From the NCBI GenBank assembly GCA_900539655.1, contig UQCR01000053.1:1-44541 (forward strand): 44,541 bases of DNA. Direction: 5' to 3'. Below are positions 26,333 through 35,051 of this stretch, piece by piece. Position 1 is the first letter of the stretch. The number at the start of each line of letters is the position of its first letter. This DNA comes from an uncultured Robinsoniella sp. (GTDB taxonomy: Bacteria > Bacillota > Clostridia > Lachnospirales > Lachnospiraceae). Under the pieces are notes generated by a model. The model ran no database searches, was not told the DNA's origin, and worked only from the letters and a program-made list of their open reading frames with translations. Made by a program: the position numbers and the translations under genes.

Positions 26333-28597
26333 ATGAACAAAAAAAATATAAAAAGGAGTATTGCTTGCCTGATGGCATTTACTATGATGGTCTTAATTTT
26401 CCCATTAACAGCACGTGCTGCGGGAATATCCTCTTATTCCATCAGTGCTGGAAGTGCAAAGGTCTGTAGTTTTCCTTCTCACTGGGCGGGGGATGTGTTT
26501 ACCTTTACCCCAAGTGTGACAGGATATTATCGTTTTTTCTCCTACAGCAATACGGAAGGTGATCCATATTTATATCTGACGAATTCAAGCGGTTACAATG
26601 CTGTTTATAATTCCCTTTCGAGTACAGGGTACAGGAATGATACCGCCAGGGATAACAGCCTCATATATAATGATGATGGTGGCGGTGGAAGGGATTTTAG
26701 TCTGTCATATTTATGTTATGCAGGTCAGACCTACTATTGCTTTGCTACGAAATACAGTTCTGTTCAAACTACGTTCAATTTTCTTATTGATGGTCCTAGT
26801 TATAATACGGTAACATTAAATAAAAATGGAGGGTCAGGAGGATCGAACTACTATTACAATAACGGTACATACTGGCTGTTTACGAATTCCTCATCAGCCA
26901 CTAATTACATTACCCCACCCACCAGGTCCGGTTACACTTTTACTGGATATTATAATCAAACATCGGGAGGAACCCGTTTGGTTGACAGCAACGGCTACAT
27001 CCGAAGCGGTAATTACAATGGAACCATGTATGCCCAGTGGCAGCAAAATGTGTATACACTTACATATAACAACCAGGGAGTTGCAAATACTACGGCAACG
27101 GTAACCAGCGAAGCTTCCCTTCCTAGTTCAGTTACTCCGCCTAAAAGAGACGGTTATAACTTTACTGGGTATTACACTGCGTCATCAGGGGGCAGTCAGT
27201 ATTATACCAGTGCAGGTGCACGTAACACAGTTGCAACCATGTCAGGAAATCTTACCCTATATGCCCGCTGGGAACCAAAACAGTTCGTTATTTCTTACGA
27301 GGGGATGAGCGGAGCAGCTTATGGTTCCAGTCAGCCTGCCACACATACCTATGGACAGGCATCTACTGTTTCAGATCCAACTAAAGCGGAGCATACTTTT
27401 ATGGGCTGGTCCGTTAATGGACAAAATAATCTGAGCAGAAATCTGGTGTTGGGTGCGACTTCTTATACAAATGATATTTTACTGACAGCAAACTGGAAAA
27501 AACAAACAGATGTATCGATTGAGGATACATCGGATTTACAAGCCAATACCCAGGAAAATAAAGCAGACCTAAACAAAGTCTTTGAAAATCCTGTATCCGA
27601 TGCTGCTGCTGGGGTGACTTCAGATGAAATGTCAAATAATGCATCCGTTAAATTAACCCTCAAGGTAACAAATACCGAAGGCAGTCCTGCAGGAGAGGAA
27701 CAAATCAAAGAGGCTGCGCAAGGAGAGATCGTTAAGTTTTTCGATGCAAAAGTGGAAAAGACCATTACATCTCTGAGTGGAACACCTACCACAACAACCT
27801 TAAAAGAAATACCGGTACGGATTGCAGTTTCAATTCCACTTACCGGGGATTTGGCAGATAAGGCGAGCTATTCAGTTTTCCGTTATCACACTTACATGGA
27901 TAAAAATAATCCAATTGAAGAGATTCATCAGATCAGCAGTGATTCAAGAGACAGTGAATACTATACCATAGAAAATGGGAACTTGATTGTTTATACCAGG
28001 ATGTTTTCCACCTTTGCTATTGCTGCAGGAGAAAAGGTTATAACACCGTCTCTTTCCTACAACGGTACTATGACAGATGCCACTTCAGATATTGATGTAC
28101 AGGGGCGTATCTCTCAAAAGGGGTTGGCGGCAGTCTACAAAATGGATATTTCGTGGGGAAGCATGGTGTTTGATTTTACCATAGCAAAAGAGTGGGATCC
28201 TTATAACCATATGTATACCGGAGCCTCATATAAATGGTCCGATGAGAGTTTTCAGAATGGAAACAACAAAATTACCACCACAAATCACTCTAACGCAGAT
28301 GTTTTTGCAAACTTCAGCCTGTTGAAGGAGACAGGTCAGCTGGAGGGAGTGGATGTAAAGTTTAAAGCGGTTAATGCTGACACCAGTGAAGCAGTAAACC
28401 CGTATTTTATTCCCAAGGTTGCAGCGGAAAATGCAGAACCATCCAGTGTGGACACATATCTCTGGCTGTCCGGTACGCCACAGAATCTTCCGGGAGGAAC
28501 ACCGGCAACGGGACAGGAAACAACGATTACTAAAGTGGGTGTAATCACTATGACAGTTACGCCGGATGAAAGCGGCGGTTTGACTCCCAAGAGCTAA
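26333..28597 (+). CDS. Large secreted protein with InlB-type repeats and WG-NHSN C-terminal module
   Basis: A 754-residue secreted protein with a signal peptide (1-30, cleavage ARA-AG). Residues about 31-160 form a beta-rich, PPC-like domain with many Tyr and Ser. Three InlB/Listeria-Bacteroides repeats follow (about 160-395, each with G-Y-FTGY or FMGW and ending in YAQW, YARW or TANW). A domain at 400-580 and the C-terminal module (599-754) are both shared with the protein at 31850. The module shows YKMDISWGSMVFDF, WDP..H.Y, NNK and NHSN, then LSGTP and KVGVITMTV near the end. AAGGAG lies 8 bases before the ATG. There is no LPXTG. It is the first gene behind the SARP-type promoter. Function unknown; an adhesin or surface-fibre role is inferred. 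Confidence 0.85.
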   Translation: MNKKNIKRSIACLMAFTMMVLIFPLTARAAGISSYSISAGSAKVCSFPSHWAGDVFTFTPSVTGYYRFFSYSNTEGDPYLYLTNSSGYNAVYNSLSSTGYRNDTARDNSLIYNDDGGGGRDFSLSYLCYAGQTYYCFATKYSSVQTTFNFLIDGPSYNTVTLNKNGGSGGSNYYYNNGTYWLFTNSSSATNYITPPTRSGYTFTGYYNQTSGGTRLVDSNGYIRSGNYNGTMYAQWQQNVYTLTYNNQGVANTTATVTSEASLPSSVTPPKRDGYNFTGYYTASSGGSQYYTSAGARNTVATMSGNLTLYARWEPKQFVISYEGMSGAAYGSSQPATHTYGQASTVSDPTKAEHTFMGWSVNGQNNLSRNLVLGATSYTNDILLTANWKKQTDVSIEDTSDLQANTQENKADLNKVFENPVSDAAAGVTSDEMSNNASVKLTLKVTNTEGSPAGEEQIKEAAQGEIVKFFDAKVEKTITSLSGTPTTTTLKEIPVRIAVSIPLTGDLADKASYSVFRYHTYMDKNNPIEEIHQISSDSRDSEYYTIENGNLIVYTRMFSTFAIAAGEKVITPSLSYNGTMTDATSDIDVQGRISQKGLAAVYKMDISWGSMVFDFTIAKEWDPYNHMYTGASYKWSDESFQNGNNKITTTNHSNADVFANFSLLKETGQLEGVDVKFKAVNADTSEAVNPYFIPKVAAENAEPSSVDTYLWLSGTPQNLPGGTPATGQETTITKVGVITMTVTPDESGGLTPKS

Positions 28598-28632
28598 AGG
28601 GGTTTACTATAATATGAGGGAGAGGTGAAAAA

Positions 28633-30111
28633 ATGCAAAAAAACACCGGTTACGTTGGTGGGTTTGTTGCGTTTAACAACGGGAATATAGAAAATTCTTA
28701 CAGTTATATAAAACTCAATACCAAAAAACAGATGAGTGCAGGTTTTGCAGGGGAAAATGCAGGCGTGATTCGAAAAAGCCTGTCTATGTGTAAAATTAAT
28801 AAAACCATGACAGGAGGCTTTACTGGCAACAATAATGCTGAGGATTTCTGCTATTTTTTACACAGTGAAAAAGAGGGGAGCAAAAAGCTGCAAAAGCTAT
28901 GTGATCCGCACCTCGGTCAGCGGTTGAAAACCGTACAAAGTGAAAAAGAAGCACAGGAGCTTGGCTTAGATACCGAAGTTGTATGGGAGTATACGGGAGC
29001 GGAACCGCTTCTTCGCTTCCAGGCAGAGCATTGGCTCTATGATGTAACTCCGATAACAAAGGCGGTTGCAGATATTGTGAGAATTTCCACGCCGGAAGAT
29101 CTTTTAGATTTGGCAAAAAAAATCAACGATGGTGATAGAACGCTGGCATCTGCCCATATCCAACTGGCCAACGATATTGACCTGGGGGGCAGGGAGTGGA
29201 CACCCATAGGCAGAGAAAGGACATTACCATTTTATGGGCTGTTCGACGGTGCAGGTTATACCGTGAAAAACTTTGTAATAAAAAGCAAAAAGATAGAAAA
29301 CAAAGGATTTTTCGGATTTCTACATGGAGAGGTGTATAACCTTACAGTGGACTGTAATATCAAGGGGGGGAATGTGGCAGGCGGTATCGCCGCAATATGT
29401 GAGACTGATGCTGTTATCGGCTGTTGTGCCGCAATCATAAATATTAGCGGCAAAAAGGGAAACTATGGGGGTCTTGCAGGAAGAAACAGCGGCAGGATTT
29501 TCCATAGCTATGCAGCGGGAAAGATTACCTTTCTCGTGATTCCATGGATTTTTGGATTACCTGTTTTACTGCTTCTGCTTTTCCTGTTATACCCCAATCA
29601 GAATACAAATATTTTACCAAGCTTTGCCCCTGTACCATATGATCCAGACCAGGATCCGATACCGGGAGAAATCATTGAGCCTAATGCGGATGGAAATTTT
29701 GCTTCTTTCCAATTTGAAGAGCAGATAGATGTAGACCTTGCTACGGGGTTATGTAAATTCGGATTCAAGAATCCGGGTAACTCTAATCACAATATTGTGA
29801 TCCAACTGCAGTTTACAGATGAGCAGGCGATTCGTATTATGGGCAGTACCGGCAGAACTGAGGAAGACCAAAAGAAATTAGATGATAATCCTGACTATGA
29901 CCCGACAGTTAACCGCATGAATATTGCAGAATCGGGTGCGATCCAGATCGGGTATCAGCTTGAAAATCTCAGGCTTGTAGAACAACCAAACGGCGCAGCT
30001 ATCCCGCCAGGAGAATATAACGCGATAGTGTATCTGGTGTTTTATGACATCGAAACTAACGAACGGGCAATGCTGGAATCGCAGCTTCCAGTTGTCATAT
30101 CCGTCCACTAA
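28633..30111 (+). CDS. GLUG-repeat protein with one transmembrane anchor and extracellular C-domain
   Basis: A 492-residue protein with no signal peptide; an in-frame stop at 28615 rules out an upstream extension. GLUG-type repeats begin at residue 5 (GYVGGFVAFNNGNIENSYSY) and recur to about 297 (GGLAGRNSGRIFHSYAAGKI). A single transmembrane segment follows at 299-320, then a Pro/Asp-rich linker (320-345). The C-terminal beta-rich domain (345-492) resembles the extracellular part of the protein at 31241. Positive and hydrophobic patterning suggests the N-terminus is inside, which would put the GLUG repeats in the cytoplasm, unlike most GLUG proteins. The ribosome site is GAGAGGTG. It lies 35 bases after the previous gene, clearly in the same operon. 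Confidence 0.85.
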   Translation: MQKNTGYVGGFVAFNNGNIENSYSYIKLNTKKQMSAGFAGENAGVIRKSLSMCKINKTMTGGFTGNNNAEDFCYFLHSEKEGSKKLQKLCDPHLGQRLKTVQSEKEAQELGLDTEVVWEYTGAEPLLRFQAEHWLYDVTPITKAVADIVRISTPEDLLDLAKKINDGDRTLASAHIQLANDIDLGGREWTPIGRERTLPFYGLFDGAGYTVKNFVIKSKKIENKGFFGFLHGEVYNLTVDCNIKGGNVAGGIAAICETDAVIGCCAAIINISGKKGNYGGLAGRNSGRIFHSYAAGKITFLVIPWIFGLPVLLLLLFLLYPNQNTNILPSFAPVPYDPDQDPIPGEIIEPNADGNFASFQFEEQIDVDLATGLCKFGFKNPGNSNHNIVIQLQFTDEQAIRIMGSTGRTEEDQKKLDDNPDYDPTVNRMNIAESGAIQIGYQLENLRLVEQPNGAAIPPGEYNAIVYLVFYDIETNERAMLESQLPVVISVH

Positions 30112-30138
30112 AATTAAATTTATTTAGGAGGAATCATT

Positions 30139-30930
30139 ATGTTAAAAAAATTAGCAAAATTAGCAACCATTACATGTTTATCAGCTTCTATGAGTATTAC
30201 TGCATTTGCAGCTACAGGAGGAGAGGCCACCTCGCCGGCAGGTTCTGGCCTGGCAGGGGCAAGTACAGGAGCAGGCACAATATCTAAAGATCCAGGTGCT
30301 GCTGACTTTATAACTAATGATGGTTTTGACGGTACAGCAGCTGACAATACTGATATCAATGTATGGGCTAAAGTAACGGATAAGGGAACCATAGTTTATA
30401 AAGTTGATTTGGCTTGGGGTGCTATGAAGTTTGAGTACACCAGCGGAAGCGGAGTTTGGGATCCAGGCACTCATACATATAACGGGGGAGCAGGCCAGGC
30501 TGAGTGGATTGAAACGGGATATCTTGATGGTACAAATAATAAACTGGATATTACCAATCACTCTAATGGAGGTATTGATGCAGGACTTGCTTTTTCATTT
30601 GCAGGAACATCATTTAATGCTACTACTACAAGCGACAATGCAGTTGTAGGTAATTTCTTTGCTACAAATGCAAATGCAGTTACCGCTTCTAAAACACTGA
30701 CTGGTACTCATAATGCAGGAGCACCTTCTCCAGTAACAAATAGTATTAATAAGGTTCAACTTTTAACTGCTGACAACAGTGGATCAGATGCAGCGGGTAC
30801 TGAGACTAAGGGTGAAGCATATTTTGCATTCAGTGGAACACCAGATGAGGGCAAGGGTGCAGAACTTGATAATTTCAAGAAGGTTGGTGTGATCACGGTT
30901 ACCATTGCTCCTACAGTACAGGCTCCGTAA
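30139..30930 (+). CDS. Small secreted protein made mainly of the WG-NHSN module
   Basis: A 263-residue protein with a clean signal peptide (1-24, cleavage AFA-AT) and an Ala/Gly/Ser/Thr-rich mature part. Residues about 84-150 carry the module core seen in the two large secreted proteins: YKVDLAWGAMKFEY, then WDP..H.Y, NNK and NHSN. The end repeats their FSGTP and KVGVITVTI motifs. It has a perfect AGGAGGA site 7 bases before the ATG and lies 27 bases after the GLUG gene. A strong terminator follows after about 170 bases. It looks like the minimal, perhaps most abundant, subunit of the surface system. No known family recognised. Confidence 0.85.
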   Translation: MLKKLAKLATITCLSASMSITAFAATGGEATSPAGSGLAGASTGAGTISKDPGAADFITNDGFDGTAADNTDINVWAKVTDKGTIVYKVDLAWGAMKFEYTSGSGVWDPGTHTYNGGAGQAEWIETGYLDGTNNKLDITNHSNGGIDAGLAFSFAGTSFNATTTSDNAVVGNFFATNANAVTASKTLTGTHNAGAPSPVTNSINKVQLLTADNSGSDAAGTETKGEAYFAFSGTPDEGKGAELDNFKKVGVITVTIAPTVQAP

Positions 30931-30966
30931 ACAAAAGATATAGTATTAGTAAAACAACGATAGCCT

Positions 30967-31066
30967 TTAAAATGATCATATTTTAAACGTGCTTTAGCAC
31001 TGCTTTCCCTCTTGCGGATTGGACGGCGTGAGAACGAAAGCGGCATACGCTGCCTGTGACAGGGAA
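30967..31066 (+). other. Possible structured RNA segment after the small secreted protein gene
   Basis: Within this 310-base gap I see TTTAAAAT/ATTTTAAA (30967-30987), GTGC-ttta-GCAC (30990-31001), and a 9-bp stem GCTTTCCCT (31002-31010) with AGGGAAGGC (31061-31069) that encloses a smaller GCGT/ACGC pairing. The GC content rises locally. It could be a 3' UTR structure or a leader for the gene at 31241. No known riboswitch core recognised. Confidence 0.4.
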
Positions 31067-31101
31067 GGCGTGATAAAGTATAGGGATATTAGCTGCAATA
31101 A

Positions 31102-31137
31102 GGGCTTGGCCCCGGCATAGTCGGGGCCCGTTTTTAT
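31102..31137 (+). terminator. Intrinsic terminator between the two halves of the secreted cluster
   Basis: GGCCCCG pairs with CGGGGCC around GCATAGT, followed by CGTTTTTAT. It separates the operon 26333-30930 from the genes at 31241 and 31850, or acts as a partial attenuator between them. Confidence 0.88.
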
Positions 31138-31240
31138 AAGAGCATTGACTGCGGCAGCAGTGCTTTTATAAAAGCGAATAGATTAAAGTGGTTATGTTAA
31201 AGAAAGATGAGGCACTTGAAAACTTCACAGGAGGATGATA

Positions 31241-31756
31241 ATGCGTGAACAGGCTTTACGACCAAAAACAAGACATATTCAAAATAAAATAATAAAAATC
31301 AGTATTATTGTGCTGGTGTTTTTATGCATAGGGGTGGTTGTATATAACCGAAATTATAAGCCCATGTTTTTACCGCCTGATTTTGAACCGGCGGCTCAGT
31401 CAGGGATGCCGGCGCCTCCGGAAAACATGAGTTACGGAGGAATCGAAGCGCCACAGGCATTCAAATTTTTTATAGCAGGAACAATGTTTCAACAGGAGGA
31501 TGGATCGGTACTGCAGTATCTGACCAATCCTGAAGACAGCGAGGTTAATCTGCTATGTGAAATCGTAGATAAAAATGGTGAGGTGCTTTATAAAAGCGGT
31601 CTGATTCAGCCAGGTTATTATTTAGAACGGCTGAACCCTCTAAAGAAAATTAAAAATGAAGCCATTGCAGTGGATGTAAAAGTATATGCTTATGAACCAG
31701 AAACTTATTATAGTAAGGGAGTTATTTCACTGAGTAATATACTACAGCCTTGGTAA
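31241..31756 (+). CDS. Single-pass membrane protein with extracellular beta-rich domain
   Basis: A 171-residue protein: a short basic cytoplasmic N-terminus (1-16), one transmembrane segment (17-35, IIKISIIVLVFLCIGVVVY), a Pro-rich linker (40-65) and a compact extracellular domain. That domain shares a pattern with the C-terminus of the GLUG protein: NP-(D/N)-S-x-x-N, then SG.I..GY.LE.L, then a late V.Y..ET. I start at the ATG at 31241 because the in-frame ATG at 31235 directly abuts the AGGAGG site. It probably works with the secreted proteins at the membrane face. The family is not recognised. Confidence 0.8.
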   Translation: MREQALRPKTRHIQNKIIKISIIVLVFLCIGVVVYNRNYKPMFLPPDFEPAAQSGMPAPPENMSYGGIEAPQAFKFFIAGTMFQQEDGSVLQYLTNPEDSEVNLLCEIVDKNGEVLYKSGLIQPGYYLERLNPLKKIKNEAIAVDVKVYAYEPETYYSKGVISLSNILQPW

Positions 31757-31849
31757 ACTGCAATATAGTTTAAATGTCAGGTTGCCGGATAGATGGCAGA
31801 ATTTTCATCTTTATTTAAATTTTAATGAATAATCCGAAAGGAGAATCCT

Positions 31850-33481
31850 ATGAAAGTCTGTTTTAGGCGGCTGGCGTTGGCTTTGATTTTAGCAGGATGT
31901 TTTATTACCTCTGTTACTGTATTGGCAGCAGCTGAGAATCGTGTGCACATTTATCTAAGACCTATGGGTGGTGGAGCCGGTACATCAGAAATCTATGTAC
32001 CAATTGGAGAGAGTATGCCCCAAATAGAAATCCCGGTCAGACGAGGATATTCGTTTCAGGGATATTATGAAAAGGCGAATGGTCAGGGGAAGAAATATTA
32101 TGATGATTCAGGTGTGGCTCTTATTTCCTGCGATTTTTTAGAGACGTCTTCTGTCTATGCAGCGTGGCAGATCAGAACATATGAGATAAGATATGAAAAT
32201 ATGGAACTGGCAAGCTTTGGAACAGACAATCCTGTTACACATACTTATGGGAAAACCACAGCAGTATCAGATCCTTCCAGAGAAGGTTACGAGTTTTTTG
32301 GATGGAGAATAAACAACAGTCTGACGGCATCAAAAGGTCTGGTTATTGGTTCTGCATCATACGATACCGATCTCGTTTTGTCAGCCACGTGGAACCGATC
32401 CAAACAGGTTACGGTTGTGGATAATGCAACTGAAACGGTTGTAATGGACAGTAATGATTTGAGAAGAATCTATGAACAGCAGGTGGAGGATGAAAAAAGT
32501 GGTGTTACGGCAGATGATATGGATAGCGATGAAATTATCCTAACCATGTCAGCCCGGGATGCCGGAGAATTGGATGAGGGGGCTTCTGACATCATTCAAT
32601 TGGCTCAGGGGGAAGTGATTAAGTTTTATGATTTCAGTGTTACGAAATCAGTTAAAAAACGGTCGGACAGTAAAGCCATTGTAACTGGACTGAATCAGAT
32701 ACCAAATACCGTGCAGGTACAGATAACACTTTCTCAAGATATTGGACTAAGGAGCGGATATAGAGTATATCGCTATCACAACGGAGTAGCCGAGATAATT
32801 CCAGACGGGCCGGTGGCTGATCCTACTGACCAGACAGAATATTTTGAATATACAAAGGACAGTCAAAGCGGGGAAACCATTCTTACCATACATACGAGAC
32901 GTCTGTCAACTTATGCCGTCGTGGGGAACAGCAAGATATTACCAGATCAGACCACGCAGCTGACATCGGGAGGAAGCGCTGAGTTAGATGTACAGACCAG
33001 AGTACTGGAAGGCGGTGACGGTGCTGTTTATAAAGTTGATATTACATGGGGAGGTATGGAATTTGAATACTCTATTGGGAAGATGTGGGATCCGGATGAG
33101 CACCGCTATTCCAGCTTCGTATATGACTGGCTGCCCCACGGATTTGATGGCAGTAATAACAGAGTTACGGTCTTCAATCATTCCAATGCGGATGTTATGG
33201 TAGATATAATGGCGCTGCCCTATGAGTTACCTGGGGTTGATATATTGCTCAACCGGGAAAATGCAGTTCAAAGTACACCGGCTACGACATTATTACTATC
33301 CAAAGTACCCACAGAGTCGGCACCGGCACCGGCTGTGAGTGGTTATCTGAGACTGGTAGGTACACCCAGCAATTTGGAATTTGGATCTACAGGAAGTCCA
33401 AATGAGAATGGATACATTAGAATAGCAAATGTTGCTGTGACCATTACCTATATGGGAGGCCCACGCACACCAAAGAACTAA
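31850..33481 (+). CDS. Second large secreted InlB-repeat / WG-NHSN module protein
   Basis: A 543-residue secreted paralogue of the protein at 26333, without its N-terminal PPC-like domain. The signal peptide is 1-26 (cleavage VLA-AA). Two InlB-type repeats follow (about 30-180, with GYSFQGYY and GYEFFGW). A domain at about 185-365 aligns with 400-580 of the paralogue (shared AQGE(I/V)(I/V)KF(F/Y)D and a later YRYHN / FRYHT). The C-terminal module at 391-543 has YKVDITWGGMEFEY, WDP..H.Y, NN and NHSN, then VGTP. AAAGGAG lies 7 bases before the ATG. A 93-base gap after the anchor gene suggests co-transcription. Confidence 0.85.
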   Translation: MKVCFRRLALALILAGCFITSVTVLAAAENRVHIYLRPMGGGAGTSEIYVPIGESMPQIEIPVRRGYSFQGYYEKANGQGKKYYDDSGVALISCDFLETSSVYAAWQIRTYEIRYENMELASFGTDNPVTHTYGKTTAVSDPSREGYEFFGWRINNSLTASKGLVIGSASYDTDLVLSATWNRSKQVTVVDNATETVVMDSNDLRRIYEQQVEDEKSGVTADDMDSDEIILTMSARDAGELDEGASDIIQLAQGEVIKFYDFSVTKSVKKRSDSKAIVTGLNQIPNTVQVQITLSQDIGLRSGYRVYRYHNGVAEIIPDGPVADPTDQTEYFEYTKDSQSGETILTIHTRRLSTYAVVGNSKILPDQTTQLTSGGSAELDVQTRVLEGGDGAVYKVDITWGGMEFEYSIGKMWDPDEHRYSSFVYDWLPHGFDGSNNRVTVFNHSNADVMVDIMALPYELPGVDILLNRENAVQSTPATTLLLSKVPTESAPAPAVSGYLRLVGTPSNLEFGSTGSPNENGYIRIANVAVTITYMGGPRTPKN

Positions 33482-33550
33482 ACAGAGATGTCACTCTACA
33501 CCATTATTTCCGAAGATAAATTTACACAATCGCGCACATGTAAAGTGTGA

Positions 33551-33579
33551 TTGTATTCTATTATCAGAAATGTTATAAT
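33551..33579 (+). promoter_or_regulatory. Promoter of the DUF2007 gene
   Basis: TTGTAT (33551-33556), a 17-base spacer and a perfect TATAAT (33574-33579). An imperfect dyad (ACAATC at 33527 with GATTGT at 33549) precedes and overlaps the -35 box. Confidence 0.65.
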
Positions 33580-33628
33580 AACTGTAACAGTTCATAAGGA
33601 GATAGGCAAATGAAAGGGAGGGATCTAT

Positions 33629-33955
33629 ATGTTTGGGAAGAAAGATTCAGATAATAAGCAGGACAGTGATCTCATTGTACTCCGTACAGCAAGTAATAAC
33701 TATGAATTAGGATTGATTGAAGGATTGCTGGAAGACCATCATATACCATTTCTGGTTCAGGACAGAGGGGTAGGCGGATATCTTAGAATTTATGCCGGTT
33801 CCTCAATTTATGGAACGGATATTATGGTTGGAAAAACATACTTTGATCAGGCGAAAGCAATTATGGATGAAGTAGACTGGGATGAAACAAGTCAGGTATC
33901 GGAAGTAGAGCTTGAAAAGGCAGCAGAAGAAGCTGCAGAGGACGAAACAGAATAG
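33629..33955 (+). CDS. DUF2007-type small protein
   Basis: A 108-residue soluble protein. The pattern LRTASNNYELGLIEGLLEDHHIPFLVQD followed by DIMVGKTYFDQAKAIMDE is that of DUF2007, a small ferredoxin-like fold of unclear, possibly regulatory, role. The last 20 residues are an acidic Glu-rich tail. The ribosome site GGGAGGG lies 6 bases upstream. It is monocistronic, between its own promoter and a bidirectional terminator. Confidence 0.75.
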   Translation: MFGKKDSDNKQDSDLIVLRTASNNYELGLIEGLLEDHHIPFLVQDRGVGGYLRIYAGSSIYGTDIMVGKTYFDQAKAIMDEVDWDETSQVSEVELEKAAEEAAEDETE

Positions 33956-33977
33956 AGGTAGTTGTTCCTATAGAAGT

Positions 33978-34013
33978 AAGAAGGAGCGGGTGTAAAAACC
34001 CGCTTCTTCTTAT
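33978..34013. terminator. Bidirectional terminator between convergent genes
   Basis: AAGAAGGAGCGGGT pairs with ACCCGCTTCTTCTT around GTAAAA. T-rich sequence follows the stem on the + side, and TTACTTC follows on the minus side. It serves the DUF2007 gene and the convergent YczE-like gene. Confidence 0.85.
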
Positions 34014-34016
34014 TTG

Positions 34017-34658
34017 TTACCGAAGCTTCAAACGCTCCGCTATACCCAGAGGATGACCATACAGGAATGGTTCCGAAAACATTCTGTTAAAGAATTGAAT
34101 AAGAGGGCCCATGAAAAATGCGGTAACCAGCGTGCCGATACCGATGGGGGCGCCTAATGCAAAGCCGATCAGGACACAGATCAGATCCGTTGTGATCCGG
34201 CATATTTTAAATGGGAACCGGGTCTTTTCACAAAGTGTCAGGGCTATAGAGTCGTATGTAGATACCCCCATATCTGCCGTAAAATAGAGGGAAGATGCAA
34301 AACACATGATCAGGATTCCCCCTGCCAGAAAAATAACACGTCCGGGAATTCCCGGGTTCTGAAATATGTGCTGAAGTTGATTGGAAAAAAAGTCAACTAC
34401 AATACCCATTCCAAACATAGTGAATATCGTTGCAAATCCAAACAGATGCCTGTTCAACAGCCAGATTATTGTAAAAAGCACGATACTCACAACGGGGAAT
34501 ACCATACCGTAAGTAGAATGAAATAAGTTTGCCAAACCATTACAGAATACGGTAAAGGGATCTGTCCCCCATACAGCCATTTTAAACAAACCAATGCTAA
34601 AGCCCACCAGTATGACTCCGGCAATGGTCATGGTTATTCTCTTCTTTTTGTTTTCCAT
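34017..34658 (-). CDS. YczE/YyaS/YitT-family membrane protein
   Basis: A 213-residue integral membrane protein with five or six transmembrane helices. Features of the YczE (COG2364) group include GFSIGLFKMAVWGTDPF near the start, LYFTADMGVSTYDS in the middle and GTLVTAFFMGPLI near the end. The function is uncertain; B. subtilis YczE has been linked to peptide or lipopeptide production. The AAAAGGAG site lies about 12 bases before the ATG on the minus strand. It is monocistronic and convergent with the DUF2007 gene. Confidence 0.85.
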   Translation of the reverse strand: MENKKKRITMTIAGVILVGFSIGLFKMAVWGTDPFTVFCNGLANLFHSTYGMVFPVVSIVLFTIIWLLNRHLFGFATIFTMFGMGIVVDFFSNQLQHIFQNPGIPGRVIFLAGGILIMCFASSLYFTADMGVSTYDSIALTLCEKTRFPFKICRITTDLICVLIGFALGAPIGIGTLVTAFFMGPLIQFFNRMFSEPFLYGHPLGIAERLKLR

Positions 34659-34706
34659 TATTTTTTTAAACTCCTTTTATAGCAATTTGTAATTATGCCA
34701 TAAATT

Positions 34707-34734
34707 ATTATAATTAAGTTTTGGAAATTTGCAA
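34707..34734 (-). promoter_or_regulatory. Promoter of the YczE-like gene
   Basis: On the minus strand TTGCAA (34729-34734), a 16-base spacer and TATAAT (complement of 34707-34712), about 50 bases before the start codon. Confidence 0.55.
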
Positions 34735-34765
34735 TGATAAAAAGTGATGATAACCTGTTTAAATG

Positions 34766-34867
34766 TTAGATCGTGCGCTTATTCTGGGCTGTCGGCGCAA
34801 GTGCTGCTGCTTGCATTCCTTTACGGAACCATTCCGGCATATCATTTTCAACCTTACATAATTGTCT
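34766..34867 (-). pseudogene. Remnant of a nitroreductase-family gene
   Basis: The minus-strand frame ends with DMPEWFRKGMQAAALAPTAQ, which resembles the internal segment of TM1586-like nitroreductases (commonly MPDWFKKGMEAALLAPTAMN). A stop follows nine codons after that segment, and the sequence upstream in the same frame is unrelated and hydrophobic, without a ribosome site. Only about 30 codons of similarity remain, so I read it as a decayed fragment. The short length limits certainty. Confidence 0.5.
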
Positions 34868-35051
34868 ATCGCTCATATTATCCTTTCTATAATATTTAAT
34901 TGCAAAGAGAAAGAATCCGTTATAGAATAAACTATAACTACAAAACGCGAACCTAAAAACTATAATCCAAAAAGACAATTAATTAAAATCAATTGCTATG
35001 AATTTAAGGTGTATATAATTGCGGATCATTGGACAAAGGAGGAACAATTAA

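Noticed and set aside
26333..33481. WxL / DUF916 surface cluster
   Set aside because: No W-x-L motifs, DUF916 pattern or LPXTG protein; the conserved residues differ.
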